DNA of 64,000 nt from positions 310,001 through 374,000 of the forward strand of contig NZ_JAHYCB010000004.1 of NCBI RefSeq assembly GCF_019430945.1. The letters run 5' to 3'. Source of the stretch: Neorhizobium populisoli. Its GTDB lineage: Bacteria > Pseudomonadota > Alphaproteobacteria > Rhizobiales > Rhizobiaceae. Of the stretch, positions 1 through 8,199 are shown piece after piece (position 1 is the stretch's first letter; every line of letters begins with the position of its first letter). Under the pieces are notes generated by a model. That model saw only the letters and a program-made list of their open reading frames with translations, searched no databases and was not told the origin of the DNA. Both the position numbers and the translations under genes were made by a program.

Positions 1-554
1 ACTTGGATCATATGATTGGCGATGAACTCGCCCGACCAGCCGGCCGGCAGCGCCGTCGGCACGACGACGAGGTCGGCGCCGCCTTTCGCCAATTGGCGCA
101 CGTTTTCCGGAAACTCCACGTCATAGCAGATCAGGAACCCGATCCGCATGCCGCCAAGCGTCACCAGAACCTGACGACGATCCTCCTGGCGGAACCATTT
201 GCGCTCATAGGGACCGTAGAGATTGCATTTGCGATAGACGGCGGTCTGGCCCTTGCCGTCCGTGAAAAAAGCGCTGTTGAAGGTGGCTTCATGGGTTTCT
301 TCGGCAAAGCCCGCGACGATCGCGATACCGTGCTTTGCGGCGATCTCCGAAAGCCGGTCGGTCACCGGGCCATGGGCGGGTGTGGCGAGACCGGGGAACT
401 TGTCCGCCGCGCCATAACCGGTGAGCGCCAGTTCAGGCGCGATCAGCAGTGCCGCGCCCTGAGCAGCGGCCTTCTGGGCCGCAGTCTCGATCTTCGCGAG
501 GTTCGCGTCAACATCGCCGACGATGGACTGCATCTGGTAACCGGCAACTTTCAT
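1..554 (-). CDS. Carbon-nitrogen hydrolase (nitrilase superfamily), 3' end cut by window
   Basis: About 184 residues are visible, beginning MKVAGYQMQSIVGDVDANLAK; the C-terminus lies beyond base 1. The nitrilase-fold motifs are present: the catalytic Glu in APELALTGYG, a Lys in VYRKCNLYGP and the nucleophile Cys in FLICYDVEFPE. The family cleaves non-peptide C-N bonds such as amides, N-carbamoyl groups or nitriles, in the cytoplasm. The start ATG at 552-554 overlaps the stop of the upstream permease gene as ATGA, so it is the last visible gene of the ureohydrolase/ABC operon. That context suits an amidase acting after guanidino-compound hydrolysis, for example an omega-amidase or N-carbamoylputrescine-type enzyme. 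The exact substrate cannot be read from sequence. Confidence 0.85.
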   Translation of the reverse strand, partial: MKVAGYQMQSIVGDVDANLAKIETAAQKAAAQGAALLIAPELALTGYGAADKFPGLATPAHGPVTDRLSEIAAKHGIAIVAGFAEETHEATFNSAFFTDGKGQTAVYRKCNLYGPYERKWFRQEDRRQVLVTLGGMRIGFLICYDVEFPENVRQLAKGGADLVVVPTALPAGWSGEFIANHMIQ

Positions 555-1348
555 CACTTGTCCTCCGCCATCGCACCGAGCAGTTTCGGCAGGTCGCCGA
601 ACCTTGCCACCAGGCCGAAGATGACCGCTGCGACCAGCAGGAACAGCACGGTTACCGCAGCCATGGTCGGCGTATAGCCGTAGCGCAGCGCGTTGAAAAT
701 CTTGATCGGCAGGGTTTCCATGGTGAAGCCGACCGTCATGTAGGCAACGATATATTCGTTGAGCGACAGGACGAAGGCGAAGGCATAACCCGAGACGAGA
801 TAGGGCAGGATCAGCGGCAGCACGACGGTGCGGAAGATCGTCCGGTCGTCAGCGCCCATCGTCGCGGCCGCTTCCACCAGCGAGCGGTCGATCGCCGAAA
901 AGCCGAGCGACAGGGTGACCAGCGGCAGGGTGACGAAGAAGATGCCGTGGCTGATGACGGCGGTCCAGGCCTGGCCGTAAAAGCCGGTCGTTGCCCAGAA
1001 AGTCAGTAGTCCGAGCGCGGTGATGACCGGCGGCAGCGTAAACGGCGCGACGCCCAAAAGCTGGAAGATGTTCGCCCACGGCGCGACCCGCCGCCAGAGA
1101 AACCAGGCGAGCGGCAGGGCGATCAGCAGCGCCAGAAGCGCCGAGGTTGCGGCAAGCGTCAGCGAGGCGAGCAGGGCATTGCGCCATTCAGGATCGGTGA
1201 AGATCTGTCCGTACCACGAGAGCGAAAAGCCCTGCGGCGGGAAAGTCAGTGTCTGTCTCTGGTTGACCGAAACGCCGGCGACGACGATCAGCGGCAAAGC
1301 CAGGAACAGGCCGACGGCGAAGAAGAAGATGCGGCGCAAAGCGATCAT
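554..1348 (-). CDS. ABC transporter permease, PotC type
   Basis: 264 residues with a signal-anchor-like N-terminus and about six hydrophobic segments. It carries the inner-membrane-component EAA-like loop EAAATMGADDRTIFRTVVLPL (about residues 158-178), which docks on the ATPase. The family is the spermidine/putrescine/Fe(III) type of binding-protein-dependent importer permeases, and length is normal. The start ATG (1346-1348) overlaps the stop of the other permease gene as ATGA, and its own stop overlaps the next hydrolase, so the genes are translationally coupled. It should form a heterodimeric channel with the product of 1345-2199. Confidence 0.9.
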   Translation of the reverse strand: MIALRRIFFFAVGLFLALPLIVVAGVSVNQRQTLTFPPQGFSLSWYGQIFTDPEWRNALLASLTLAATSALLALLIALPLAWFLWRRVAPWANIFQLLGVAPFTLPPVITALGLLTFWATTGFYGQAWTAVISHGIFFVTLPLVTLSLGFSAIDRSLVEAAATMGADDRTIFRTVVLPLILPYLVSGYAFAFVLSLNEYIVAYMTVGFTMETLPIKIFNALRYGYTPTMAAVTVLFLLVAAVIFGLVARFGDLPKLLGAMAEDK

Positions 1349-2199
1349 TTCGCCTCCTTCTGCCGGCCGGCATAAAGCGAGAGGCCGACCAGCGCCAGCG
1401 ACACCAGCACGAGGAACACGGCCATGGCGGCAGCGAAGGGCATGTTAGACTGGTAAATCGCCTGATCGGTGATCAGCACCGACAGCGTCCAGTGCTGCGG
1501 CCGGCCGAGTAGCTGCGGCAACAGGTAGGAGCCGAGTGCGAAGATGAAGACCATGATCAGCGTCGCGAGAATGGTGTTGCGAAGCGCCGGCACGACGACC
1601 GTGAAGAAGGCCTTGACCGGCGATGCCCCGAGCGTGCGCGCCGCTTCCGTAAGCGTCGGGTCGAGGCGGACGAGGGCGGGGTATAGGACCAGAACCGTGT
1701 AGGGAAAGGCCTGATAGGTCATGGCGGTCATGACCGCGCCAAAACTTGGGGTCAGCGCCTGCGCCTGGGTCATCAGCCCCATCCAGACGAAGAGATTGGT
1801 GATGCCGGCGGTGCGCGAGAACAGCGTCGACCAGGCAAAACCGATCATCACTTCCGAGAGCGACAGGACGGAAAGCAGCGCCACCAGCCAGACGATCTGC
1901 ACGCTGCGTTTCGAGCGCGACAGCAGATAGGTGAAGGGTATGCCGATCGCCACGCAGGCGATGGCGACCGCGATCGCGAGGAACAGCGAAAACCCAAGCA
2001 CGCCGCCGAAAAAGGCGGTCAGGAAGCGCGCGTAATTGTCGAAGACGAAGGCCGGCGTGTAGAAGCCGCCTTGCTGGCGCTGGAAGAAGGATACGGCGAT
2101 CATCGTGGCGAAAGGCACCACGAAGAACACGATCAGCATGCCCGCCGGAAAGAAGAGCGGTCCGTAATCGGCAAGTCGCTGCGGCGGTTCGCGTCTCAT
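1345..2199 (-). CDS. ABC transporter permease, PotB type
   Basis: 284 residues. After a short polar N-terminus (MRREPPQRLADYG) comes a first membrane segment at about 15-35, then further helices and the EAA loop LTEAARTLGASPVKAFFTVV around residues 185-205. It is the N-terminal-partner permease of a PotBC-type pair. ATGA overlaps join it both to the upstream ATPase gene (2196) and to the downstream permease (1348), a tightly coupled operon. Substrate is inferred from the neighbours (ureohydrolase, nitrilase-fold enzyme): a polyamine or guanidino compound. Confidence 0.9.
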   Translation of the reverse strand: MRREPPQRLADYGPLFFPAGMLIVFFVVPFATMIAVSFFQRQQGGFYTPAFVFDNYARFLTAFFGGVLGFSLFLAIAVAIACVAIGIPFTYLLSRSKRSVQIVWLVALLSVLSLSEVMIGFAWSTLFSRTAGITNLFVWMGLMTQAQALTPSFGAVMTAMTYQAFPYTVLVLYPALVRLDPTLTEAARTLGASPVKAFFTVVVPALRNTILATLIMVFIFALGSYLLPQLLGRPQHWTLSVLITDQAIYQSNMPFAAAMAVFLVLVSLALVGLSLYAGRQKEAK

Positions 2200-3233
2200 T
2201 TCGCAAGCACCACGCTGGTGGCGGGATCGAGCCGGATGCCGACCTGCTGGCCGACGGAAACTTCGGGCCTTGCGCGCGGGGAGGATACGGCGATCACCTG
2301 GCTGCCACCTGCCTCCACGAAAGTCTCGATCGCACCGCCGAGATCGCGGATGAAGGTGACGGTGGCGGAGATCGCGCCATTGCCGGGGGCGGTGACCTGC
2401 ACGTCTTCGGGGCGAACCGAAAGCATACCCTTGGACGTACCCGTCGGCAGCGAGATACCCTCCACGGTCTGGCCGAGCACAATGGCGCGGCCGGCACTGT
2501 CAGCCTCGACGGGGATAAGGTTGGTCTGACCGATGAAGTCGGCCACAAAACTGTCCGCCGGGCGACGGTAGATATCGACCGGCGCGGCGGCCTGGCGGAT
2601 CTCGCCCTTGTTCATGACGACGACCGTATCGGCCATGGTCATCGCCTCGCGCTGGTCGTGGGTCACGACGATCGTGGTGATGCCTAGCCGCTGCTGCAGC
2701 TGGCGCAGTTCCACCTGCATGGCCTCGCGCAGTTTCGCATCGAGCGCCGAAAGCGGCTCATCGAGCAGGAAAAGTTTCGGCGAAATCGCCAGCGCGCGGG
2801 CAATCGCCACGCGCTGCCGCTGGCCGCCGGAAAGCTTGTTGACGGAACGGTCCGCAAAACCCGGCAGATGGATCATGCCGAGAAGTTCCTCGACTCGACT
2901 TTTCTGCACGTCCTTCGCCACGCCGCGAATGCGGAGCGAATAGGCGATATTCTCGCCGACCGTCAGATGCGGGAAAAGCGCCAGCGACTGGAAGACCATG
3001 CCGAGATCGCGCTTGTGTGTCGGCACCTGCGTAATGTCGGAACCACCGAGTTCGATCTTGCCACCGGTCGGCAGGTCGAGGCCGGCAATCATCCGCATCA
3101 GCGTGGTCTTGCCGCAGCCGGAAGGGCCGAGCAGGCACACGAAAGTGCCGTCCGGCACCGACAGGCTGATGTCGTTGACGGCGGTGAATGTGCCGAACTG
3201 CTTCGTCACATGGTTGATGTTCAATCCGGACAT
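2196..3233 (-). CDS. ABC transporter ATP-binding protein, PotA type
   Basis: 345 residues. Walker A GPSGCGKTT at 36-44, Q-loop in MVFQSLALFPHLTV, signature LSGGQRQRVAIARAL, Walker B LFLLDEPLSALD and H-loop VVTHDQ are all intact. A C-terminal TOBE-like domain (about 245-345) marks it as the MalK/PotA class rather than a bare ATPase. It powers the importer formed by the next two genes. A 62-base gap separates it from the small membrane protein gene upstream. Confidence 0.93.
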   Translation of the reverse strand: MSGLNINHVTKQFGTFTAVNDISLSVPDGTFVCLLGPSGCGKTTLMRMIAGLDLPTGGKIELGGSDITQVPTHKRDLGMVFQSLALFPHLTVGENIAYSLRIRGVAKDVQKSRVEELLGMIHLPGFADRSVNKLSGGQRQRVAIARALAISPKLFLLDEPLSALDAKLREAMQVELRQLQQRLGITTIVVTHDQREAMTMADTVVVMNKGEIRQAAAPVDIYRRPADSFVADFIGQTNLIPVEADSAGRAIVLGQTVEGISLPTGTSKGMLSVRPEDVQVTAPGNGAISATVTFIRDLGGAIETFVEAGGSQVIAVSSPRARPEVSVGQQVGIRLDPATSVVLAK

Positions 3234-3295
3234 TCGGTTCTCGTCAATTTGCTCGGCGAGCGGGTGTCGTCTGCTCCAGAGCAGACAGTTGAGAG

Positions 3296-3583
3296 CTACT
3301 TTCTATAGAAAGCGGGTATAATTCGATACCATTGCAGGTAGCCCAACAGGGCAAAGGCCGGCATCGTGATGAATATCGCCTCGGCTGGTGTCGCTAATCC
3401 CATATAGATCAGAACGAACAGGATCAGAGATGCAAACACGCCCAGCGGATAGGATAAGACCGAAAGCAGCAATTGGCCGACTGCGACCGGTATCCAGTCG
3501 TTTTCAAAGATGAACGCGGAGAGGAGGCTGCCAAGCACGACCAGCAGCACTCCTCCAAGATAGATGGCGACATTGAGTTTCAT
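3296..3583 (-). CDS. Small membrane protein of unknown function in the importer operon
   Basis: 95 residues, start ATG at 3581-3583. Hydropathy by eye suggests three membrane segments: about 5-26 (IYLGGVLLVVLGSLLSAFIF), 32-62 and 66-85, then a basic tail ending WYRIIPAFYRK. No family is recognised. It lies in the same direction between the binding-protein gene (72 bases downstream of that stop) and the ATPase gene, where importer operons normally have nothing. It could be an accessory subunit or a stray conserved protein; the function is unknown. Confidence 0.65.
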   Translation of the reverse strand: MKLNVAIYLGGVLLVVLGSLLSAFIFENDWIPVAVGQLLLSVLSYPLGVFASLILFVLIYMGLATPAEAIFITMPAFALLGYLQWYRIIPAFYRK

Positions 3584-3655
3584 CGGTCTTTCCGCATCTC
3601 GATCAAGACCTTTCTGTCGCGCGACATTCGGGAAAGCAATCCCGCGTGTCTTATC

Positions 3656-4744
3656 TTACCCGGCGATCATCTCCGTCCACTTTTGGTTCAGGAAGTCGGA
3701 CTTGGTCTGATAGAGATCGTAACGCGGAATGATCGGCTCGATATCCGAGGACACGGAGGCGAATTCCTTGTCGGACAGATCGAGCAGGCTGCGCTGCACC
3801 GTCGGCGAGGTGCCGACCTTGCGGGACAGGATCGCCTGGATCGCCGGCTGGCACATGTAGTTGATGAAGGTGTGGGCCTCCTCGGTCTTCTTCGAGGCGC
3901 GCGACAGGGCCCAGCAGCCCGAATCCTGAATGCCGCCTTCCTTCGGGAAGGTGGAGCGGACCGGGTTGCCGTCGGCGGCGGCAAGGCCGGTGACGTCGTG
4001 GTAATACTGGCCCATCGGGATTTCGCCCGACTTCAGCGCCTGTTCGAACTGCGCCTCATCGCGATACCAGAGGCGGACGTTCGGCTTCAGTTCGGCAAGC
4101 TTTTCGAGCGCCTTGATGATGCCTTCGTCCGTATCGAGCGCCTTGGTGCCGCCCATGAAGGTTTTGGCGGCGACTTCGAGCAGGAAGGAGTTGGAGACGA
4201 GCGCGAGCAGGCCGAGCTTGTCGGCCTTGTCCTTGGCCCACATGTCGGCCCAGGAAGTCGGCGCCGTCTTGAAGACGTCGGTGTTGGAAACCAGCGTGAT
4301 GTACCAGGAAACGGCACCGATGCCGGCGACCTTGCCATCCGGATACTTGTTGACGAAACGCTCGATGAGGTTCTTCGAGTTGGGGATCTTCGCCATATCG
4401 AGCGGCGCCCAGAGATTGGTCGACTGGCCTTTCAGCATCGCGACCTGCGACATCATCGAGACGTCGGCCGGGGCGGCACCTGCCTTGGCGGCCTGTTCCA
4501 GCTGCACCAGCCAGGCTTCGCCGGTCGGCTCGGCGACGGATTCGACCGCGATGCCGGTCGCCTTGGTGAAATCGGCGAAGATGTTCTTGTCGAAGGAGGT
4601 CTTGAAGTAGCCGCCATAGACGCCGACCTTCAGGCTCTTGTCCTGGGCGCGCAGCACGGAGGGCATGGCCAGCATTGAGGCGCCGGCGATGCCGCCGGCG
4701 AGGACGCCACGGCGACCAAGCTTGGTGTTGAAGATATCAGACAT
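3656..4744 (-). CDS. ABC transporter extracellular solute-binding protein (PotD-like), Tat signal
   Basis: 362 residues from ATG 4742-4744, chosen because a GGAGAGA ribosome site lies just upstream and the signal peptide starts there; an upstream in-frame ATG would add an unlikely 18 residues. The N-terminus carries a twin-arginine motif, KLGRRGVLAGG, a hydrophobic stretch and a VLRAQ cleavage site, so the protein is probably exported folded. The mature part (SLKVGVYGGYFKTSFDKNIF...) has the PBP2/PotD-like fold typical of polyamine, Fe(III) and phosphonate binding proteins. It delivers substrate to the permeases at 554-2199 and follows the ureohydrolase gene by 78 bases. Confidence 0.9.
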   Translation of the reverse strand: MSDIFNTKLGRRGVLAGGIAGASMLAMPSVLRAQDKSLKVGVYGGYFKTSFDKNIFADFTKATGIAVESVAEPTGEAWLVQLEQAAKAGAAPADVSMMSQVAMLKGQSTNLWAPLDMAKIPNSKNLIERFVNKYPDGKVAGIGAVSWYITLVSNTDVFKTAPTSWADMWAKDKADKLGLLALVSNSFLLEVAAKTFMGGTKALDTDEGIIKALEKLAELKPNVRLWYRDEAQFEQALKSGEIPMGQYYHDVTGLAAADGNPVRSTFPKEGGIQDSGCWALSRASKKTEEAHTFINYMCQPAIQAILSRKVGTSPTVQRSLLDLSDKEFASVSSDIEPIIPRYDLYQTKSDFLNQKWTEMIAG

Positions 4745-4822
4745 TCCGTCTCTCCTTTGTTTGCCCGGCCGGCTCGTTGACCGCGGGCGAGTTCCCACTC
4801 TTGTTGCTATTTTATGTCGGTT

Positions 4823-5875
4823 TCAGCCCTTAACGGAAGGGCTGAAGACCATCAGGCTGAGAATTTCGAACAGCATCTGCGCGCCGGCATGCGCGGTATT
4901 GGTGGTGGCGTCATATTGCGGTGCCACTTCGACGACGTCGCCGCCGATGATGTTGATGCCCTTCAGGCCGCGGATCAGGTCCAGCACTTCGCGCGTCGTC
5001 AGGCCGCCGATTTCAGGCGTGCCGGTGCCCGGCGCAAAACTCGGGTCGAGACTGTCGACGTCGAACGAGACATAGGTCGGGCCATCGCCGACGATCTGTT
5101 TCGCCTTCTCGATGATTGCCGGAATGCCCATGCCGGTCACTTCCTCGGCATGGATCACGGTCATGCCGGACTCGTAGGAGAACTCCCAGAGATATTCGGC
5201 AGCACCGCGAATGCCGATCTGGATCGTCCGGGTCGGGTCGAGCACGCCATCCAGCACCGCGTTGCGCATCGGGCCGCCGTGGTGGAACTTGGTCTCGTCG
5301 AAGAAGCCGCTCGTGTCGCAATGGGCGTCGATATGGATCAGACCGACCGGCGCCTTTTTGCCGACCGCCTTCAGGATCGGGTGGGTGATCGAATGGTCAC
5401 CGCCGACCGATAGGGGAAGGACGCCCGCATCGACGACCTGGTTGATGCGCTTTTCGATGTCGTCATGGCTCATTTCCAGCCGGTAGCGGCTGCGGAACGG
5501 CACGTCGCCGATATCGGCCACGCGCAGCTCATGGGTCGGGGCGCATTCGAGAACGTGGTTGTAAGGCCCGATCCGTTCGATGGCGCGTAGCGCGCGGGGT
5601 CCGAAACGGGAGCCGGGGCGGTTGGTGACGCCGAGGTCCATCGGCATGCCGATCAGCGCCACCTCAAGGTCGCCGAAATCCGGGTTTTCTGAATCGACGC
5701 CGAGATAGGGCGCATCGAGCAGCGTCGGCAGGCCAGCATAGGGCGCGACGCGGGTGCCCGCCTTGTTGAAGATCTTTTCGCCGACCTTCTTGAACTTTTC
5801 GTCAAAAATCTTGCCGCCGGCGGAGTCCGAATATTTTGCCTGCAGTTCTGCAAGCCTCTTTTCGTCGAACGTCAT
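4823..5875 (-). CDS. Ureohydrolase (agmatinase/arginase family)
   Basis: 350 residues. All six dinuclear-metal ligands of the family are visible: His in SVGGDHSITHP, Asp-His-Asp in IHIDAHCD, and the two Asp of SFDVDSLDP. The fold cleaves a guanidino group to urea plus an amine. Members include agmatinase, guanidinobutyrase, guanidinopropionase and guanidine hydrolase, which the motifs do not separate. A roughly 50-residue N-terminal extension precedes the core. It is the first gene of the minus-strand operon, divergent from a LysR regulator, followed by a periplasmic binding protein and importer. I infer catabolism of an imported guanidino compound rather than polyamine biosynthesis. An annotation as speB would be premature. 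Confidence 0.9.
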   Translation of the reverse strand: MTFDEKRLAELQAKYSDSAGGKIFDEKFKKVGEKIFNKAGTRVAPYAGLPTLLDAPYLGVDSENPDFGDLEVALIGMPMDLGVTNRPGSRFGPRALRAIERIGPYNHVLECAPTHELRVADIGDVPFRSRYRLEMSHDDIEKRINQVVDAGVLPLSVGGDHSITHPILKAVGKKAPVGLIHIDAHCDTSGFFDETKFHHGGPMRNAVLDGVLDPTRTIQIGIRGAAEYLWEFSYESGMTVIHAEEVTGMGIPAIIEKAKQIVGDGPTYVSFDVDSLDPSFAPGTGTPEIGGLTTREVLDLIRGLKGINIIGGDVVEVAPQYDATTNTAHAGAQMLFEILSLMVFSPSVKG

Positions 5876-6034
5876 GACTGCCTCACCTGTTTGCCGGCTG
5901 CAGAGCGCAGCCTAAATTTTGTCCCCGGCGGTTGGCCGCCTGTGTTTTGATCATTATCCGCCAAGACCGGCTGGAAAAGCAATTGAGATTGTTCTAGCGG
6001 TTGATGTGAGAAAAACTAACAATAAGGATCAACG
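5876..6034. promoter_or_regulatory. Divergent promoter region, ureohydrolase operon / LysR gene
   Basis: 159 bases between the two divergent starts, with an A+T-rich stretch at about 5965-6030 next to the LysR gene. LysR regulators normally bind such spacers to repress themselves and activate the divergent operon. I do not see one dominant T-N11-A palindrome, so no exact box is called. Confidence 0.4.
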
Positions 6035-6982
6035 ATGGTCAGCCGTCTGCCGCCGCTCAACCCGTTGCGCGCCTTCGAGGCGACGGCCCGGCGCGGCTCG
6101 GTTTCGGAGGCCGCCCGCGAACTCAACGTCACACATGGCGCGGTCAGCCATCAGATCAAGGCGCTGGAAGCCTCGCTAAATGTGACGCTCTTCGAGCGCG
6201 GCGCCAAGCGGCTTAAACTGACTTCCGAAGGTGCGTTGCTGTTGCCCGCCGTCACCCAGGCTTTCGGCGAGATCGCGGCGGCGACGGCGCAGATGCGGCG
6301 TCCGGCGATGACGGGGGAGCTATCGATTACCTGCGTGCCGGCACTGCTCTCCTTCTGGATCGTGCCGCGGCTTAATTCCTTCACGGAACAGTTTCCGGAA
6401 GTGAGATTGAAGCTCGCCGCCTCCAACGATCCGGCGGTGCTTCATTCGGCGGATGTGGACGTCTCGATCCTTTACGGCGACGGCAACTGGCCGGATGCCT
6501 GGACGCGGTTGTGGAGCAATCTTGAGCTTTTCCCCGTGGCCAGCCCGACTTTGCTCAACAGCCGGCCGCTGCGCTCGATGCGCGATCTGGAGGATCACGT
6601 TCTGCTGCATGGCGATGCGGATGGGCGCGAGTGGAATATCTGGCTGGCGGCCGCCAACGCCATCGACCTGCCGCGCCGTCAGCAGCATTTCATGGGGGAT
6701 GCGCGGTTTTCGACCGAAGCGGCACTGCATGGGCAGGGGATTGCGCTCGGCGACACGATTACAGCCAGCGCCCTGATCGCCAAGGGGGAACTGATCGTGC
6801 CGTTCGATTTGAGCGTGACGGCGAACGACGCCTTCTATGTCGCCTGCCGTCCGGCCATGCGCGCAACGCCGATCGTCCGGGTTTTCATCGACTGGATGTT
6901 TGCCTCCCTGGAAGCGGATCAGTTGGCGAAACCGCAGACTTCGGCGCGGACGTTGTTGAGGAACAGGCGGGCTGGAGGGTGA
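6035..6982 (+). CDS. LysR-family transcriptional regulator (GcvA-like)
   Basis: 315 residues. Winged helix-turn-helix at about 6-65 (PPLNPLRAFEATARRGSVSEAA, then ELNVTHGAVSHQIKALE), followed by a linker helix and a PBP-type effector domain. The wording matches the GcvA subgroup. A ribosome site (AAGGA, 6024-6028) sits 6 bases before ATG. Being divergent from the ureohydrolase operon, it is the likely inducer-responsive activator of that operon; the effector is presumably the guanidino compound or a product. Confidence 0.9.
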   Translation: MVSRLPPLNPLRAFEATARRGSVSEAARELNVTHGAVSHQIKALEASLNVTLFERGAKRLKLTSEGALLLPAVTQAFGEIAAATAQMRRPAMTGELSITCVPALLSFWIVPRLNSFTEQFPEVRLKLAASNDPAVLHSADVDVSILYGDGNWPDAWTRLWSNLELFPVASPTLLNSRPLRSMRDLEDHVLLHGDADGREWNIWLAAANAIDLPRRQQHFMGDARFSTEAALHGQGIALGDTITASALIAKGELIVPFDLSVTANDAFYVACRPAMRATPIVRVFIDWMFASLEADQLAKPQTSARTLLRNRRAGG

Positions 6983-6989
6983 GGACGGT

Positions 6990-7175
6990 GCAGCGCACTC
7001 CCTTCTTCCCCCTTGCGGGGGCTCGAAGAGCGGGTTGAGACCCGTGGCTCAACCCCGGCAGTCAGCGGAGCTGACAGATGGGGGTGGTGCCACGAACCCG
7101 ACGGTAGAATGTGCTGAACCACCCCCCTCTGTCGCCGCTGGCGACATCTCCCTCGCAAGGGGGGAGATCTGGAGG
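6990..7175. repeat. RIME/REP-like palindromic intergenic repeat
   Basis: Fills the gap between the LysR stop and the ATPase stop. It contains several perfect small stems: GGGTTGAG/CTCAACCC (7032-7039 with 7048-7055), TGTCGCC/GGCGACA (7130-7136 with 7140-7146) and C-run/G-run arms around 7008-7022 and 7147-7169. Mosaics of this kind are known in rhizobia as RIME elements. Sitting between convergent genes, the stems could also end transcription from both sides. Confidence 0.55.
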
Positions 7176-7227
7176 CCGCCGCGCCGCATGCCGTCCATAT
7201 GCGATAGCTCTGCCATGTCGAGCGACG

Positions 7228-8058
7228 TCACTGCGCCAGCGCCACCAACCGCCCGCTCGTCGGCTGGCGAATAATATCCATCTGCACATCATAGATCCGC
7301 GCCAGCTCGTCCGTCGTCATCACCTCATCCGGCGTGCCATGCGCGATCAGCCGGCCGGAATGCAGCGCGACGATCTCGTCGCAGAAGCGCGCAGCCATGT
7401 TGATATCGTGCAGAACCGTAATCACGGTAATGCCCTTTTCCCGGCAAAGATCATGCGTCAGCGACAGCACTTCCAGCTGATGGCCGATATCAAGTGCCGA
7501 GATCGGCTCGTCGAGCAGCAGGCAGGTCGCATCCTGCGCCACCAGCATGGCAAGCCAGACACGCTGGCGTTCGCCGCCGGACAGGCTGTCCACCATGCGG
7601 TCGGCGAATTTGCCGATCGAGGTCAGTTCGATCGCTTCCTCGACTTTCGCTTTGTCGGTGGCGCTGAAGCGGCCGAGTGCGCCGTGCCAGGGGTAGCGGC
7701 CAAGCGCTACCAGTTCCTTGACCAGCATGCCAGGGGCGGCCGGCGTGCGCTGCGGCAAATAGGCGAGGCGGCGGGCGAAATCACGGGAACCCCAATCTTC
7801 AAGCTTTTTGCCTTCGAACGTGATCGTGCCGCCGCTCGCCGGTTGCTGCCGGCCGATCAGCTTCAGAAGCGTCGATTTGCCGGAACCGTTATGGCCAATC
7901 AGCGCGATGGATTTACCGGCGGTCAGATCAAGCGTAAGGGGATGCAGCAGAACGCGCCCCTCTATCGCGAAACTGACATCCCGTAGGGATAAAAAAACGT
8001 CGTTTTTGTCTGTGGCTGCGGTGCGGCCGTCGCGCGACGATAGAAGAATACTATCCAT
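7228..8058 (-). CDS. Iron-siderophore-type ABC transporter ATP-binding protein (FhuC/FepC-like)
   Basis: 276 residues. Walker A GHNGSGKST at 55-63, signature LSGGERQRVWLAM, Walker B CLLLDEPISALD and the H-loop in VLHDINMAARFCDEIVALHSG are intact; the HDINMA/LHSG wording is typical of ferric-siderophore and heme importer ATPases. It has a non-conserved 20-residue N-terminal extension. An AGGA ribosome site precedes ATG 8056-8058. No permease or binding protein lies beside it, so it must serve a transporter encoded elsewhere or be a leftover. Confidence 0.85.
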   Translation of the reverse strand: MDSILLSSRDGRTAATDKNDVFLSLRDVSFAIEGRVLLHPLTLDLTAGKSIALIGHNGSGKSTLLKLIGRQQPASGGTITFEGKKLEDWGSRDFARRLAYLPQRTPAAPGMLVKELVALGRYPWHGALGRFSATDKAKVEEAIELTSIGKFADRMVDSLSGGERQRVWLAMLVAQDATCLLLDEPISALDIGHQLEVLSLTHDLCREKGITVITVLHDINMAARFCDEIVALHSGRLIAHGTPDEVMTTDELARIYDVQMDIIRQPTSGRLVALAQ

Positions 8059-8199
8059 TCGGTCCTGATTTCGACTATGGAGGCTGGGTTCGAATATGGA
8101 GAATTTGGGTCATGTTTCGCCAATTTCGTTCCGGCGGTCAACCGCACCTTTCCAACGATTTGCAATGCAACACTGCTAAAAATTGAAATGATGGTCTGA

